A stretch of 64,000 bases of DNA from Sulfurimonas gotlandica GD1 (GCF_000242915.1 NZ_AFRZ01000001.1:1-64000); one strand, 5' to 3'. Shown: positions 36,785 through 45,421, counted from the stretch's first letter. Made by a program: numbers and translations. The notes: generated by a model from the sequence alone, not told the origin.

Positions 36785-37792
36785 TTATTGACTGCTTTTT
36801 TTTAAAATCTTTTTCATTTCTTTGTCAAAATCAGATTCTATTTTTTGTATTTTGTTAAATTCTTCATATTCACCAAAAGCTTTTTTTTCGGCTTGACTTC
36901 TTGAAATTTTACCACTATTTTCAAGAATTTTATATTCGTTAAATTCAAGAAACTTATTTACAGAGTTTGAGATTTTTTCCATTGTAAGAGTTGTGTGTTT
37001 TTCAATCATTCTTTCTATATAATCAAAATATCCACTTACTGCTCTTTCAAGCTTTTTTATATCATCAACACTAAGATAGTTCTTGGCAATTACTGTATCT
37101 GACTTTAAAACTCTACCATCTGGAGAGTTTTTAAAAGTTTGGAGTCCCATCAATGGTTTTAATTTATCTGCCTTTTCATAAATAATTTCTGCTGACGTTT
37201 GTCCACTTATTGCGAAATGAAATTTATTTTGAACACTTGCATAAAAGTTTTTTGTTGTCTCTGCATTTTTATCATAATCTATACTACACTCTGCAAATAT
37301 ATCTGTAATTTGCTGGTATATTCTTCTTTCACTCGCACGAATGGAGCGAACCCTTTCAAGAAGTTCTTTGAAATAGTCTTTTTCAAAATAGCGACCATTT
37401 TTAAGTCTGTCGTCATCTATAGCAAAGCCCTTGATGATATACTCTTTTAGTATTTTTGTAGCCCAAATTCTAAACTGTGTAGCCTTTGTGGAATTGACAC
37501 GATAACCCACTGAGAGAATGGCATCTAAATTATAAAAGTTTATTTCCCTTTTAACTTCCCTTTTACCTTCCATTTGAACTATTGGGAATTTCCCAATAGT
37601 TGCTTCCTCTTCTAGTTCATAACTATTGTAAATATTTTTAAGATGCTCATTAATTGTGCTTACATCTACTCCAAAAAGTTCAGCTATCTTTTTTTGTGGT
37701 AACCATACAGTTTCATCATGCATATATATTTCAACTTTTACATCACTGTTAGGGGTGGTATATAATAAAAACTCTGTAGTTAAATTTTGCAT
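36785..37792 (-). CDS. RhuM family protein (virulence protein / COG3943)
   Basis: A 335-residue protein of the RhuM family. The N-terminal DNA-binding-like region (VWLPQKKIAELFGVDVSTI) is followed by the conserved REINFYNLDAILSVGYRVNS and RFRIWATKILKEYI segments (here TQFRIWATKILKEYIIKG). The C-terminal half is helical and lysine-rich. RhuM genes occur in genomic islands, often beside restriction systems; the molecular role is not firmly known. The ATG overlaps the stop of the preceding unknown gene (TAATG), making a coupled pair. The pair interrupts the permease-ATPase part of the NosL operon, a sign of insertion. Confidence 0.85.
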   Translation of the reverse strand: MQNLTTEFLLYTTPNSDVKVEIYMHDETVWLPQKKIAELFGVDVSTINEHLKNIYNSYELEEEATIGKFPIVQMEGKREVKREINFYNLDAILSVGYRVNSTKATQFRIWATKILKEYIIKGFAIDDDRLKNGRYFEKDYFKELLERVRSIRASERRIYQQITDIFAECSIDYDKNAETTKNFYASVQNKFHFAISGQTSAEIIYEKADKLKPLMGLQTFKNSPDGRVLKSDTVIAKNYLSVDDIKKLERAVSGYFDYIERMIEKHTTLTMEKISNSVNKFLEFNEYKILENSGKISRSQAEKKAFGEYEEFNKIQKIESDFDKEMKKILKKSSQ

Positions 37793-38487
37793 TATTTAAA
37801 ATTTTCCAAAAGAGTCATAAATTGATTTTGTAATTCATTGCTAAGTTCTAAAACATTTTTTACACTTCTTGTTCTATTGTAAAATTTTAACCACCAAGAT
37901 TTTTTTGGATACGTTTGTAGTTCATTTTTACTTTGTTCAAGAATTTCTATTGACTTTTTAGAACTAGAACTTTCTTCTAGCTTTTCTATTCTTTTTTGTA
38001 ATTCTTCTAACCTATTAGTTAATTCTACTTTTTCACTTTCTGTAAACTTCTCTGTATCATTTGTGAATTTTTCATTTAACTTTATTTCAAAGTCTTCAAT
38101 ATCAGCTATGTCATCTATATCGAATTCAATATTATTTTTTAAATCTTCATCTAAATATATAAGCCATGAATAAATTGTTTCTATACACTCATCAATATTT
38201 TCATGATTATTTATTTCTATATTTTTATCTTTACCTGGCTTTTCAATTGTTTGTAAAACTTTTTCATATTCTTTATTTGCTAGCGTATTAGCAAAATCAT
38301 AAATTCCATTACTCACTGTATTTTCTTCAATATTGAAAGAATAATTTGGTAAAGCTCTAAAGTGTATGCTTGCTAAAACATTTCCATCATCAGGAAATTC
38401 AAACTTAAAGTCATTTATAGAAAATACCTTAGATTTGTTGATTTCATTTTTTATATTTTGTATTTTTGTATTTCTAATTATTGGCAT
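37792..38487 (-). CDS. Unknown coiled-coil protein paired with RhuM
   Basis: A 231-residue acidic protein with no signal peptide or membrane helix. The N-terminal half is beta/alpha mixed (FKFEFPDDGNVLASIHFRAL). Residues about 150-195 form a coiled coil (NRLEELQKRIEKLEESSSS) and the tail is basic and aromatic (KKSWWLKFYNRTRS). It contains many Asn, Glu, Lys and Ile codons, more AT-rich than the surrounding operon, suggesting recent arrival. It is translationally coupled to rhuM (TAATG). I do not recognise it. A toxin-antitoxin or defence partner role is only a hypothesis. Confidence 0.55.
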   Translation of the reverse strand: MPIIRNTKIQNIKNEINKSKVFSINDFKFEFPDDGNVLASIHFRALPNYSFNIEENTVSNGIYDFANTLANKEYEKVLQTIEKPGKDKNIEINNHENIDECIETIYSWLIYLDEDLKNNIEFDIDDIADIEDFEIKLNEKFTNDTEKFTESEKVELTNRLEELQKRIEKLEESSSSKKSIEILEQSKNELQTYPKKSWWLKFYNRTRSVKNVLELSNELQNQFMTLLENFK

Positions 38488-38576
38488 TTTAATTCCTTAA
38501 ATAATATTATTTGAACTTACTACAAATACTACCTCATTTTAAAATTAAGCTGAAATAGTATTACAATTTGCCATAT

Positions 38577-39773
38577 TTATCTTATAACCTCGTCAGCATC
38601 TAAAGTAGCTGTTTTCCATGATGGGATAATAGTCGCTGCTATGTAGATAGGAACGCTTAGAAAAAAGACCAAAAATAGTGTTTGAACATCAAAGATAAAA
38701 GGTAGTTCAAACGAAGTCTTTAGTTGTGAATAACCTGTAAATATATTTTGTAGAAGTGGAGCTTGTAAGATGTAAACAAATCCAAAGGCTAAAATCACAC
38801 CTACGATGTAAGCTATAAAAGAGATTATAAACCCCTCATAGAACTTCTCTTTAAGTACATCATCTACTCTCCAGCCAATAGCTTTTAGTATTCCTATCTC
38901 CCTTTTTTCTTCGTTTGAGAGTCCGCTCGCCTTATCGTATATAATGATGAAAAATGTAAAAAGTGAGATGATGAAAAGCGCTAAGAATATACCGCTCTTA
39001 TAGTCAAAGATATTTTGATAAGAGATTTTAAGATCATTTTTCGTGATTATCCTGCTATCTGGAAAAATTAGTTTTATCTTAGATGCAATAGTCTGCACTT
39101 CATCTGGGTTTGATACTTTTACAACTATGTCAGTTGCTTTTGACTCATCTATATCAAATATCTCTCTCACATTCTCTTTGGACATAACTATCATGTCGTT
39201 AGATTCCAGCTGAGTGTCACCGTCAAAGACACCTACAACATCTACTTTTTTAAGTGTTCCGTCTGGTTTTATGAAGTTAAAATACTCTTTGTAGTAGTTT
39301 TTATGCATCGTCTTTTTAACTCCGCTTCCAACTACCATAAAGCTATTTTGGCTCTCACCTAGCTCTCCACTCTTTACTACATTTGTAAGTGAGTTTTTAT
39401 ACTGCTTTTCAAACTCATCTACCCCGACAACAGAGAAGTTAACACCGGCATTTTCAAAGTAGTAGTAGCCCCATACGCGAGCCACTGCATCTATTACACC
39501 TGTAATCCCTAAAATCTCTTCTTGTATCTCTACATCTATATCGTAATGTCTTCCTGCTTTAATCTTTTGAACCACTATCTCTGGAAGAGCATCTACGGTA
39601 GAGTCCAGCTCATACTTTATTGAGTTTGTTATGAAAAATACACTTGTCAAAAGAAAGACAAGAAGTGTCAAAACAGTAGTAATAAAAAAGCTTTTATACT
39701 TCTGTCTAAGTATCGCATTTATTGCATACTCAATGAGGTAGAAGTTGATTTTACTTAGCATTTGTCTGTCCAT
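38577..39773 (-). CDS. FtsX/MacB-type ABC transporter permease
   Basis: A 398-residue permease. One membrane helix lies near residue 25-50, then a large periplasmic domain (about 55-260) and three C-terminal helices (about 265-285, 310-335, 355-380) with the cytoplasmic coupling segment EKREIGILKAIGW. This is the MacB/LolC-like layout, used for mechanotransmission or lipoprotein release rather than classical transport. It overlaps the small anchored protein by 23 bases. An inner ATG at 39761 is an alternative start. Its ATPase is now 1.8 kb downstream because of the RhuM pair. Confidence 0.88.
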   Translation of the reverse strand: MDRQMLSKINFYLIEYAINAILRQKYKSFFITTVLTLLVFLLTSVFFITNSIKYELDSTVDALPEIVVQKIKAGRHYDIDVEIQEEILGITGVIDAVARVWGYYYFENAGVNFSVVGVDEFEKQYKNSLTNVVKSGELGESQNSFMVVGSGVKKTMHKNYYKEYFNFIKPDGTLKKVDVVGVFDGDTQLESNDMIVMSKENVREIFDIDESKATDIVVKVSNPDEVQTIASKIKLIFPDSRIITKNDLKISYQNIFDYKSGIFLALFIISLFTFFIIIYDKASGLSNEEKREIGILKAIGWRVDDVLKEKFYEGFIISFIAYIVGVILAFGFVYILQAPLLQNIFTGYSQLKTSFELPFIFDVQTLFLVFFLSVPIYIAATIIPSWKTATLDADEVIR

Positions 39774-40074
39774 TTATGATGTGTGAGTGAGAGTAAGCAT
39801 AAGTCGATGGAAAATACTCTCTAAGACTTCCATCATCTTTATATATTGAAAACATATCACTCATACTCCTGTGTCTTATAAAAGTAGCTTCCGTAGAGAT
39901 TGCAAGATCTGGAAGTCCGCTTATACTGACAAACTCTTTTCTTTTGTTTTGAGACTCAAGACTGAGAGTTTTTGTTGCATTAAGATAAATACCCTCTGCT
40001 ATTAAAATAGCAACTAGAGAAGCTAGTATAAACAACAGACGAGGAGTCTTTTGAGTGTATTTATATTTATTCAT
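39751..40074 (-). CDS. Small membrane-anchored periplasmic protein of the NosL operon
   Basis: A 107-residue protein with one N-terminal hydrophobic helix (about 13-29, LLFILASLVAILIAEGIYL) and a periplasmic tail containing His and Met residues (FIRHRSMSDMFSIY, AYSHSHIING). The tail could contact metal or the permease. No family recognised. It overlaps the NosL double-domain gene by 8 bases and the permease by 23 bases, so its product probably works with both. Confidence 0.6.
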   Translation of the reverse strand: MNKYKYTQKTPRLLFILASLVAILIAEGIYLNATKTLSLESQNKRKEFVSISGLPDLAISTEATFIRHRSMSDMFSIYKDDGSLREYFPSTYAYSHSHIINGQTNAK

Positions 40075-41164
40075 CTAGTTTATGTACTTCAAGCGCATTT
40101 ATTTCGTCAAATTTTAAGACTTTAATACCTTTATGATCCATACTAAAAGTTTTAGCATCCGAGAGTTTTTCAAAAGGTATAAGCTCATCTCCCATAGGTC
40201 CGTAAACGTCACTGCCAAAGACGAAGTAAGATTCTCTGGCTTCTATAGCTTTTTGAGAGTAGTAATCTGTAACTAATATTTTAGAGATGCCCTCTTTATG
40301 CTCATAATAGTATTTCATCATATCTTTTGCACCATCAAATGAGTAATGTCTATCAGCATAAAAAATCTGTGCTGCCCACTTAGGGTATTTATATACAAAC
40401 ATTCCACAAATCGGACACTTTTCATCTTCGGTTACATGAATTTTACCCTCTATATTATCCAAGTCACCAAAGCGTTTTACTTCCCACAGATAGAGCGCAA
40501 GAACTTGAAGCTTTTCCTCATTTAAAGGCTTACATAGTTCTTTATTTTTTATATCTGCTTTTAGCTCATTTATCTCTATATAGTTTGTTACATCTATATC
40601 TTTGTTACACATTTTTTCAAATATTCTTTTACCCATCGGATAGAGTTTTTTAATCTTTTTATTTTTTATAGACTCTATGTCAGAGAAAAGCGACTCTTGT
40701 GCAGATTTTAGTGCCTCGTCGAAAGAGACTATCTTTCCTTTATACTTTTGAACATGTTTTTTTGCATCTTCTTCTTTAGCAAAAGCTAACTTGCTTACTT
40801 TGCTCATAGTTCCTTTTACTTTTGAACCAATAACATAATAAGCACTCTTTGCATCTATTAACATCTCCGTTGTTGCGTCTACAACTTGTATGCTCTTACT
40901 GTCGATACCGTACTCTTTTTTATCCATAACCAGACATCTCATAGAGCAGTATTGTCTTGAGGTTTTATTTTGAAGTTGTGATGTGTGATTTGTTTTGTAA
41001 TATATCTTTAGACTCATGCCACAGACCGGACACCAATGTTTTTCATCTCCTTTTTGAACAAGCACAGGTTCTTTTGAAGCTTCTTTAGAAAAATTGTTTG
41101 CATTTAAATTTAATGAAGAGAAAATTAGTAGAGTAATTAAAATAAATATTTTTATTGTTGTCAT
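40067..41164 (-). CDS. Two-domain NosL-like metal-binding protein
   Basis: A 365-residue exported protein (signal peptide about 1-22) with two NosL-type domains. The first (about 40-155) has CPVCGMSL, YCSMRCLVMD and IDAKSAYYVIGS. The second (about 245-360) has CPICGMFV, a DGAKDMMKYY segment in place of the second Cys pair, and EARESYFVFGSDVYGPMG. A helical linker with two Cys (MCNKD, ELCKP) joins them. NosL family knowledge suggests Cu(I) binding and delivery. No nosZ is present here, so the client is unclear. It follows the single-domain NosL gene after a hairpin at 41227-41256. Confidence 0.85.
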   Translation of the reverse strand: MTTIKIFILITLLIFSSLNLNANNFSKEASKEPVLVQKGDEKHWCPVCGMSLKIYYKTNHTSQLQNKTSRQYCSMRCLVMDKKEYGIDSKSIQVVDATTEMLIDAKSAYYVIGSKVKGTMSKVSKLAFAKEEDAKKHVQKYKGKIVSFDEALKSAQESLFSDIESIKNKKIKKLYPMGKRIFEKMCNKDIDVTNYIEINELKADIKNKELCKPLNEEKLQVLALYLWEVKRFGDLDNIEGKIHVTEDEKCPICGMFVYKYPKWAAQIFYADRHYSFDGAKDMMKYYYEHKEGISKILVTDYYSQKAIEARESYFVFGSDVYGPMGDELIPFEKLSDAKTFSMDHKGIKVLKFDEINALEVHKLDE

Positions 41165-41226
41165 ATAATTCCTTAATTAACAAGAAGTATTATTTTATCT
41201 GAAATTATTTATGGTAACTTGAAAAA

Positions 41227-41256
41227 TACCAAAACTATGACTTCATAGCCTTGGTA
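41227..41256 (-). terminator. Hairpin terminator or attenuator after the first NosL gene
   Basis: Minus-strand stem taccaaggctatga / tcatagttttggta, with two G-T pairs, closes a very short loop and is followed by tttttc, a proper terminator layout. It stands between the first NosL gene and the rest of the operon. It may therefore uncouple expression of the abundant single-domain protein from the downstream transporter genes. Confidence 0.7.
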
Positions 41257-41269
41257 ATTCTAATATTTT

Positions 41270-41977
41270 TTATCTTCTACCTAAGTAGATTCCGACAGCT
41301 TGAAGTTTTTTACCACTCATATCTCCACAAAGCTTATTTGATTGAATATAAGCTTTAGCCTCAGCAGTTGATTTGAATTTTAAGTCAGTTTTTTTGCACA
41401 TTTTATTGTACATCATCTCACCTTTTTGAGCCATCATCGCTTGTTTCTCAGCAATCATCTTCATCTCTTTTTCCATACTATTTGAAGCAATTTTATATGT
41501 TTCATCAAAGTTTTCAACTTTACCGCCAAACTTCTTAGCAAAATCCTGGGCATCTTCTTTTTTAGCAAAAGCATACTTACTGACCATACTCATAGTACCT
41601 TTTTTACTACTACCTACAACATAGCTAGCAGTTCTTGCGTCTATAAACTCAAGAGTTGTAACATCAACAACAATTATGTCTTTTAATATACCTTTGTTTT
41701 TCATGTTTGTCTCTACCAAACAGTGCAGAGAACAATACTGCTCTACATGCTCACCGTTGTTAGCGGCATGATTTGTCTTATAAAACATTGGAAGATTCAT
41801 CCCACAAGCAGGACAGAACATCTTTGCTTTTCCACCCTGCATGATAGTAACTTTATTCATATCTACACTTTGAAACATCTCCATCTGATTGTTTCCCTGA
41901 GCATCACCTTTAGGCTCACCCATTCCAGCAAAAACCAAAGTACTCAGTACTAATATACCAGCAATAATCTTTTTCAT
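41270..41977 (-). CDS. NosL-like metal-binding protein
   Basis: A 235-residue exported protein (signal peptide 1-17). The NosL domain has CPACGMNLPMF, a second pair in YCSLHCLVE, FIDARTASYVVG and the GTMSMVSKYAFA region. The C-terminal 70 residues are helical with MCKKTD and KLCGDMSG, similar to the linker of the two-domain homologue next door, so the two genes arose by duplication. First gene of the operon, with AGGAG before the ATG and an 11-bp-period direct repeat at 42021-42037 upstream. Confidence 0.87.
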   Translation of the reverse strand: MKKIIAGILVLSTLVFAGMGEPKGDAQGNNQMEMFQSVDMNKVTIMQGGKAKMFCPACGMNLPMFYKTNHAANNGEHVEQYCSLHCLVETNMKNKGILKDIIVVDVTTLEFIDARTASYVVGSSKKGTMSMVSKYAFAKKEDAQDFAKKFGGKVENFDETYKIASNSMEKEMKMIAEKQAMMAQKGEMMYNKMCKKTDLKFKSTAEAKAYIQSNKLCGDMSGKKLQAVGIYLGRR

Positions 41978-42020
41978 TCTATCTCCTGTTCTTATAATTT
42001 ACATAATCATATACTATAAA

Positions 42021-42037
42021 TGTTAAAGAAGTGTTAA
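42021..42037. promoter_or_regulatory. Direct repeat TGTTAA, period 11, upstream of the NosL operon
   Basis: tgttaa at 42021-42026 and again at 42032-42037 (read TTAACA on the coding strand), starts 11 bp apart, 44-60 bases before the NosL ATG. This spacing fits an OmpR-family regulator dimer, or half-sites recruiting a regulator to a weak -35. The rest of the 148-bp gap (41978-42125) shows only AT-rich promoter-like sequence. Confidence 0.45.
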
Positions 42038-42125
42038 GTTTATGGAATATTTCTAATATATGCATGTTTTAATTTAAAAGTAGAAAATGTAGAAAAGTTA
42101 AAGGGGAATATAAAAGTGGAAAGTT

Positions 42126-42617
42126 TTACGAAAGTCTAAGCAGCATTAGCCTTCTTATAAAAAGAACGATTAAGCCTACTGCTAATATTTTGAAGTCAAG
42201 TTCACTTGCCATATGGATATTTTGAAATGTATCGCTTTGTGTAGCTTCTACGCCGATTGCTTGCATAGATAAGATTTTTGGAGAGTAGACGGCGCTAAAC
42301 ATCAGAGATGAGAAAACAACCGTTACTGCACTTGCAAAAGCTATGGCATCTCTTTGACCCATCTTGTACATCGCAGCTTCATAGAGTAAAACTCCAGATG
42401 CTACGACATATAACCAATAGCTAAATCTATGAAAGACTTCACCCATTAGTACTCCAGAATGATAGTGATCAAGAGTCATGTCTACGAGAATTTTATCAGA
42501 GTGAAAAATGACAGGTGCAACAACAGCACCCAAAATGATAACAGCACCAAAAGAAGCCGCTAGCATTATCAAGTAAGTAAAATCTACGTATATTCTCTTT
42601 TTCAAAACTGTCACCAC
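42126..42617 (-). CDS. DUF4149 family membrane protein
   Basis: A 163-residue protein with four membrane helices (about 12-35, 62-80, 90-112, 140-158). FHRFSYWLYVVASGVLLYEA and NIHMASELDFKILAVGL are typical of DUF4149 (TMEM205-like) proteins. Function is unknown in bacteria. It follows prmC by two bases and starts with GTG (42617, or the next codon GTG 42614) after AAAGG. Last gene of the protease-prmC operon. Confidence 0.75.
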   Translation of the reverse strand: MVTVLKKRIYVDFTYLIMLAASFGAVIILGAVVAPVIFHSDKILVDMTLDHYHSGVLMGEVFHRFSYWLYVVASGVLLYEAAMYKMGQRDAIAFASAVTVVFSSLMFSAVYSPKILSMQAIGVEATQSDTFQNIHMASELDFKILAVGLIVLFIRRLMLLRLS

Positions 42618-42619
42618 CT

Positions 42620-43450
42620 TTATGTTCTTAATGTAAAACCGCGATCGAAATCGCTGTAGTCTTTGTAAAACTCCAAACTGTCAAAATCTGTGTTTTTCAA
42701 ATAATCACGTATTCTATCCTTTTGGTCATAACCAATCTCACAAGTAAAAAAGTTAATATTTCGCTTTAAGACTTCATCAAGAAGGTTTTGTATGATTTCA
42801 TCGCCGATATTTCCGCCAAAAAGTGCATTTTGAGGTTCATAAGAAAGGTTTGATTCTAAAAGGATTTCATTTGCTATGTATGGAGGATTTGAAACAAGGT
42901 AATCAATATGTTCATCAACAGGTTCTAAAAGTGAACCAAGACGAAGTTCGATTCTGTTTTGCATCTCAAACTTCTCTATATTTGCTTTTGCAATGATGAG
43001 TGCAGCCGGTGAAATATCCACAGCTATGAATTTAGCATTTTTATAGTGTTGTGCTAAAACTATAGAGATGATGCCGCTACCGATTCCAACCTCTATAAAA
43101 GTCATTTTGGCATCTGTGTCTGGGAAGTTCTTTAAAACATCATCTATAAGAAGTTCAGTTTCAGGACGAGGGATAAGAGCACCTGGAGCAATGAAGAACT
43201 CTTGTGAGTAAAAGCTCACGCTGTTTGTGATGTACTCAAGAGGCTCATTTTTAGCTCGTCTCTCTACCCATTCATAAAGTCTATCTACATTTGAGACTTC
43301 AGCACTCTGGTTAGTGATAAGCCAAAGCTCATCTTTTTGCAGATGCATCATCAAAAGAAGTTGCGCTTCTCTAGATGCTCGCTCTATAAAAGGCTTAAGC
43401 TTTGAAGTAATATCTGTTAAAACATCTTTAACTATATGTTGGCTTCGCAT
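42620..43450 (-). CDS. prmC: Release factor glutamine methyltransferase
   Basis: Methylates the GGQ glutamine of peptide release factors. The 276-residue length is typical. The helical N-terminus is followed by the SAM-binding EVGIGSGIISIVLA and VDISPAAL, and the catalytic NPPYIA motif (about residue 190). The start overlaps the end of the Ste24-like protease gene by 19 bases. Neighbouring DUF4149 is coupled downstream. Confidence 0.94.
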   Translation of the reverse strand: MRSQHIVKDVLTDITSKLKPFIERASREAQLLLMMHLQKDELWLITNQSAEVSNVDRLYEWVERRAKNEPLEYITNSVSFYSQEFFIAPGALIPRPETELLIDDVLKNFPDTDAKMTFIEVGIGSGIISIVLAQHYKNAKFIAVDISPAALIIAKANIEKFEMQNRIELRLGSLLEPVDEHIDYLVSNPPYIANEILLESNLSYEPQNALFGGNIGDEIIQNLLDEVLKRNINFFTCEIGYDQKDRIRDYLKNTDFDSLEFYKDYSDFDRGFTLRT

Positions 43451-44688
43451 TTGCCCTCTAAAGAACTTTTATCTATATTTCCCACATCAACACCAAGCTC
43501 TTTTAGTCTCTCTAAAACAGGAGGATGAGTATAGTGAAAAAAGATATATATAGGATGAGAAAGTGGAAAACTCTTGTTCTCAGTTACAAGCTTTTTAAGT
43601 GCATTAGCAAGCTCAACTGCTCCACCTTCTCCACCCAATTCACTTCCCATTTTGTCTGCTTCGTACTCATTATGACGGCTGACAATTCCCATGATAGGCA
43701 TCATGATAAAACCTAATACAGGCATAAATAGTATAAGAAGTATCATAAGTAGATATGGTGCAGGAGAGATACCCATCTCTAAGTAAAGAGATTCAGGAAG
43801 ATTTCCAAAGATACCAAACATAGCAAAAAGCATAGCACCAACAAGAGCTATGTTTTTATAGATATCGCCATGTGCAAAGTGTCCAAGTTCGTGTCCTAAA
43901 ACAGCTAAAAGTTCTTTTGTACTTAGCTTTTCTATCAGTGTGTCATAAAGCACAACTCTCTTAGCTTTTCCAAAACCGCCAAAGTATGCATTTAGTCTTG
44001 CATCTCTCTTACTTGCGTCACTTACAAATACACCTGAACTTACAAAGCCTGTCTTGTCCATAAGTCTTTTTATCTCAGCATCTAGTTTTTCGTCTTGTAA
44101 TGGAGTAAGCTTGTCAAAAAACATTGCACGAAATGCTGGGTAAAGCATATTTATAAGTACAACAACACCAAAGATAAATACAAAACTCCATAACCACCAA
44201 AGGTCAAAGTTTGAGATAATCGCGTAGATGCCCCACACTACTAAAGAGCCAAGAACAAGAGTCATCACAAACGAGATAAGAGTATCTTTTATCCACTGAG
44301 CCATAGTTGACTTGTTAAAACCAAACTTCTCATCAAGCACAAACTTTTCATAGTATGCAAAAGGCAGTGAGATAACTGAGTTGATTACAATAAAGCCCAT
44401 AACAATAGCAATATTCATCAATGCATCATTTTCAAAAATCATACTACCAGACAGATAAGAGATACCAAATCCCATCCAAGCTATAAACATAATATAGTCT
44501 ATAAATGAGCTTACTATACTCATCTTCTCTTTAGCGACGGCATAGTTACCCGCTTTTAGGAAGTCTGCATCTGATAGTAAGACTGCTTTTTTTCTTTTTG
44601 CTAAATTTACATAGCCGATTTGCATTACACTTGTATAGATTGAGACTAAAACAAATAGAGTATAGATAGTGACAACTGTCATTAACAT
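43432..44688 (-). CDS. M48 family metallopeptidase, CAAX protease/Ste24-like
   Basis: A 418-residue integral membrane zinc protease. Seven or so helices surround the active site HELGHFAHGD (about residue 275), with the third ligand in NEYEADKMGSEL. The full-length Ste24 layout with YEKFVLDEKFGFN upstream is kept. Bacterial members degrade misfolded membrane proteins or process peptides. Operon order is protease, prmC, DUF4149, leftward. Confidence 0.9.
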   Translation of the reverse strand: MLMTVVTIYTLFVLVSIYTSVMQIGYVNLAKRKKAVLLSDADFLKAGNYAVAKEKMSIVSSFIDYIMFIAWMGFGISYLSGSMIFENDALMNIAIVMGFIVINSVISLPFAYYEKFVLDEKFGFNKSTMAQWIKDTLISFVMTLVLGSLVVWGIYAIISNFDLWWLWSFVFIFGVVVLINMLYPAFRAMFFDKLTPLQDEKLDAEIKRLMDKTGFVSSGVFVSDASKRDARLNAYFGGFGKAKRVVLYDTLIEKLSTKELLAVLGHELGHFAHGDIYKNIALVGAMLFAMFGIFGNLPESLYLEMGISPAPYLLMILLILFMPVLGFIMMPIMGIVSRHNEYEADKMGSELGGEGGAVELANALKKLVTENKSFPLSHPIYIFFHYTHPPVLERLKELGVDVGNIDKSSLEGKCEANI

Positions 44689-44727
44689 TTTATGACCTTA
44701 ATTTTTTTGATATTGTATCGAAACTTC

Positions 44728-44916
44728 TTATCTCATTGGAACTTTTTGAAATGTTTTATCTGCTGAAGTCGGTTCTTCATGAGAAATAAAACTTGTTGCT
44801 AGCATGTAAACAATGCCCATAATAAGACTTGAAATCACTATTGCAAAAACAACTTTCTTTTTTTCTCCGCTTAATGTATTGTAATCATCAATACTTTCTA
44901 GAGTCGGTTCGCTCAT
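44728..44916 (-). CDS. Small single-pass membrane protein
   Basis: A 62-residue protein with an acidic N-terminus, one membrane helix (about 22-43, VVFAIVISSLIMGIVYMLATS) and a polar tail. A good ribosome binding site (AAAGGATAAGAC before ATG) supports it being real. Function unknown. It lies 40 bases upstream of the Ste24-like protease gene and is divergent from the small cytochrome. Confidence 0.55.
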   Translation of the reverse strand: MSEPTLESIDDYNTLSGEKKKVVFAIVISSLIMGIVYMLATSFISHEEPTSADKTFQKVPMR

Positions 44917-45060
44917 GTCTTATCCTTTTATTTTATTTTTAATATAATAGCTTGTTATTTTTATACAAATTATACCTTTATCAACTAAGAAAAATTTTTA
45001 AGTATTATTTATTAATTACACAAATGTAATATAGTTTTTATAAATTAAAAAGAGCTACTA

Positions 45061-45276
45061 ATGATTAAGACACTACTTGCTACCCTACTTTTAAGTTCTG
45101 CACTCTTTGGCGTAGATGGTTATGAGGTATACAAAAAAAACTGTGAATCTTGTCATGTTGAGATGATGGAAAGATTTGAAATGATGCCTAGTTTAAAAGG
45201 TAAGCTAAACGCACAAGAAGCTCAAGCAGTAGCTGAGTGGTTGTATAATAGATACGAAAATATAGATTTTAAATAA
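45061..45276 (+). CDS. Small monohaem cytochrome c
   Basis: A 71-residue protein: signal peptide 1-17, then YKKNCESCHVEMMERF with the CXXCH haem site and FEMMPSLKG supplying a likely methionine ligand. The mature protein is only about 53 residues, at the lower limit for class I cytochromes. Periplasmic electron carrier; partner unknown. Monocistronic with a TATAGT-type -10 upstream. Confidence 0.8.
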   Translation: MIKTLLATLLLSSALFGVDGYEVYKKNCESCHVEMMERFEMMPSLKGKLNAQEAQAVAEWLYNRYENIDFK

Positions 45277-45330
45277 TTAGTCACATTTTTGTATAACTTC
45301 AGATCAATCAAAGTTAGCTTTTAAATCCTA

Positions 45331-45369
45331 TTGTCCTAGTAATACAATAAAGTATATAATTGATATAAT
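45331..45369 (+). promoter_or_regulatory. Promoter for the DUF1566 gene
   Basis: TTGTCC (45331-45336), an 18-base spacer and TATAAT (45355-45360) form a good sigma-70 promoter. A second TATAAT lies at 45364-45369. They sit about 60 bases upstream of the ATG at 45422. The rest of the 145-bp gap shows nothing else. Confidence 0.5.
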
Positions 45370-45421
45370 ACAAGCAATAAGCTCTAAACATAACTTAATT
45401 CAATGTAAAAAGACATAAAAA

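Noticed and set aside
36783-38580. Insertion sequence carrying the RhuM pair
   Set aside because: No transposase, no terminal inverted repeats; only a six-base AT-rich repeat at the borders, so a mobile element is not called.
34085-41977. Canonical nitrous oxide reductase cluster
   Set aside because: NosL-like proteins are present, but nosZ, nosD and the nosFY layout are not; the permease is FtsX/MacB type.
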